Shown here one piece after another: positions 62,947 to 64,000 of a stretch of DNA of 64,000 nt. Below the pieces are notes generated by a model. The model worked only from the letters and a program-made list of their open reading frames with translations. It was not told where the DNA came from and did no database searches. The stretch is from Flavobacterium piscisymbiosum (GTDB lineage Bacteria > Bacteroidota > Bacteroidia > Flavobacteriales > Flavobacteriaceae), in the NCBI RefSeq assembly GCF_020905295.1, contig NZ_JAJJMM010000001.1:868001-932000 (forward strand). The letters run 5' to 3'. How positions within the stretch are numbered: position 1 is the stretch's first letter; the number at the start of each line of letters is the position of its first letter. The translations under genes and the position numbers were made by a program.

Positions 62947-64000
62947 ATGAAGAAGATACGTAACTTTTGCATTATTGCACACATTGACCACGGTAAAAGT
63001 ACATTGGCAGACCGCTTATTGGGCGCTACACAAACCGTTACAGCTCGTGAAGAGAAAGCTCAATTGCTTGACAACATGGATCTGGAACGTGAGCGTGGAA
63101 TCACCATTAAGAGTCACGCCATTCAGATGGAATATACCTATAAAGGAGAAGAATATATTTTAAATCTTATTGACACTCCTGGTCACGTTGACTTTTCATA
63201 CGAAGTTTCAAGATCTATTGCAGCTTGTGAAGGCGCGCTTTTGATTGTTGATGCTGCACAAAGTATTCAGGCACAAACGATTTCTAACTTATATCTGGCT
63301 TTAGAGAATGATCTTGAAATTATTCCGGTTTTGAATAAAGTAGATTTACCAAGTGCTAATCCTGAAGAAGTTAGTGATGATATCATTGATTTATTAGGAT
63401 GTAAACTTGAAGATATTATTCATGCTTCAGGGAAAACTGGTTTTGGTGTTGAAAATATTTTAGCTGCCATTATCGAAAAAATCCCACCTCCATCAGGAAA
63501 TGTTGATGAGCCATTACAGGCTTTGATTTTCGATTCACATTACAATCCTTTCCGTGGAATTGAAGTTATTTTCCGTGTTAAAAACGGAGAAATCAAAAAA
63601 GGGCAAAAAATTAAATTCATGGCCACAGGAAATGAATATTTTGCCGATGAAATTGGAACTTTAAAATTAAATCAGGTTCCTAAAAATGTTATATCTGCTG
63701 GTGATGTTGGTTATTTGATTTCTGGAATTAAAGAAGCCAAAGATGTAAAAGTTGGAGATACTCTAACGGATGCTAAAACGCCAACTACTAATATGATTAC
63801 AGGTTTTGAGGATGTAAAACCAATGGTATTTGCCGGAATTTATCCTGTTGATACCGAAGATTATGAAGATTTGCGTTCTTCGATGGAGAAATTGCAACTA
63901 AATGATGCTTCGCTGGTTTTTACACCTGAAAGTTCTGCTGCTTTAGGATTTGGTTTCCGTTGCGGATTCTTAGGAATGCTTCACATGGAAATTATCCAGG
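62947..64000 (+). CDS. lepA: Elongation factor 4 (LepA), 3' end cut by window edge
   Basis: A ribosome-associated GTPase that remodels stalled translation complexes. The first 351 codons are present. G1 is AHIDHGKST (residues 10-18), followed by [12 protein letters not shown] (G2), [14 protein letters not shown] (G3), NKVDLP (G4), and domain II with [15 protein letters not shown], then [19 protein letters not shown] at the edge, all typical for LepA. The ATG at 62947 gives [19 protein letters not shown], the normal N-terminus. Housekeeping gene, unrelated to its neighbours. Confidence 0.96.
   Translation, partial: MKKIRNFCIIAHIDHGKSTLADRLLGATQTVTAREEKAQLLDNMDLERERGITIKSHAIQMEYTYKGEEYILNLIDTPGHVDFSYEVSRSIAACEGALLIVDAAQSIQAQTISNLYLALENDLEIIPVLNKVDLPSANPEEVSDDIIDLLGCKLEDIIHASGKTGFGVENILAAIIEKIPPPSGNVDEPLQALIFDSHYNPFRGIEVIFRVKNGEIKKGQKIKFMATGNEYFADEIGTLKLNQVPKNVISAGDVGYLISGIKEAKDVKVGDTLTDAKTPTTNMITGFEDVKPMVFAGIYPVDTEDYEDLRSSMEKLQLNDASLVFTPESSAALGFGFRCGFLGMLHMEIIQ

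Overview
The window is a low-GC chromosomal segment of a Bacteroidota bacterium, most likely a Flavobacterium close to F. johnsoniae. The evidence is the SusC/SusD pair, Bacteroidota promoters (TTG, about 19-21 bp, TAnnTTTG), a double-glycine peptide leader of Bacteroidota type, and many short intergenic palindromic repeats. No rRNA, tRNA, IS element, prophage or CRISPR array was seen. All assignments come from reading the sequence; no database search was run.

Region 1 (about 0.9-12.3 kb, minus strand) is the most unusual part: a long operon devoted to NAD+ and ADP-ribose chemistry. In transcription order it encodes a Nudix-winged-helix regulator of NrtR type, a PRPP-synthetase-like enzyme, a PARG-like macrodomain hydrolase, a coiled-coil protein, a VWA protein, a short adenylosuccinate-synthetase paralogue, a NADAR protein, a macrodomain/ADP-ribosylglycohydrolase fusion, a second macrodomain, KptA/Tpt1 RNA 2'-phosphotransferase (broken by an in-frame TGA), an ADP-ribosylglycohydrolase, a PPP-type phosphatase, and nicotinamide phosphoribosyltransferase (NadV). 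At least five different ADP-ribose erasers sit beside two enzymes able to rebuild NAD+, but there is no ADP-ribosyltransferase. A complete promoter (TTG-N19-TACATTTG) before prs overlaps one palindromic operator (TTTGCGT-N7-ACGCAAA), and a second copy lies 52 bp upstream. Housekeeping nadD (partial) converges on the operon from the left.

Region 2 (12.5-30.5 kb) is mixed. It holds a LysR regulator divergent from an exported DJ-1/PfpI protein and a YqhD-type aldehyde reductase, a large MORN/YwqK-repeat protein, gpsA, and a four-gene envelope operon (TonB receptor, DUF4876-like lipoprotein, beta-barrel protein, di-haem cytochrome c peroxidase). It also holds pheS, several conserved unknown genes and cvpA.

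Region 3 (31.1-62.2 kb) is a polysaccharide utilisation locus, read here as xyloglucan-directed. xylB and xylA lead into SusC, SusD and a surface lipoprotein, then GH2, GH31, GH97, GH3 (interrupted by an in-frame TAG), GH39, GH3, BACON-GH5, a CE20-like acetylesterase and GH95. Together they could cut the glucan backbone, remove acetyl, fucosyl, galactosyl and xylosyl decorations, and send xylose to xylulose-5-phosphate. Two tandem Nudix-winged-helix regulators with degenerate Nudix boxes are divergent from xylB and are probably the xylose sensors.

Region 4 (62.2-64 kb) holds an orphan GG-leader peptide gene with four cysteines and the start of lepA, cut by the right edge.

Two separate genes (kptA and one GH3) carry single in-frame stops with intact reading frame afterwards. 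Both are compatible with C-to-T changes on the coding strand.
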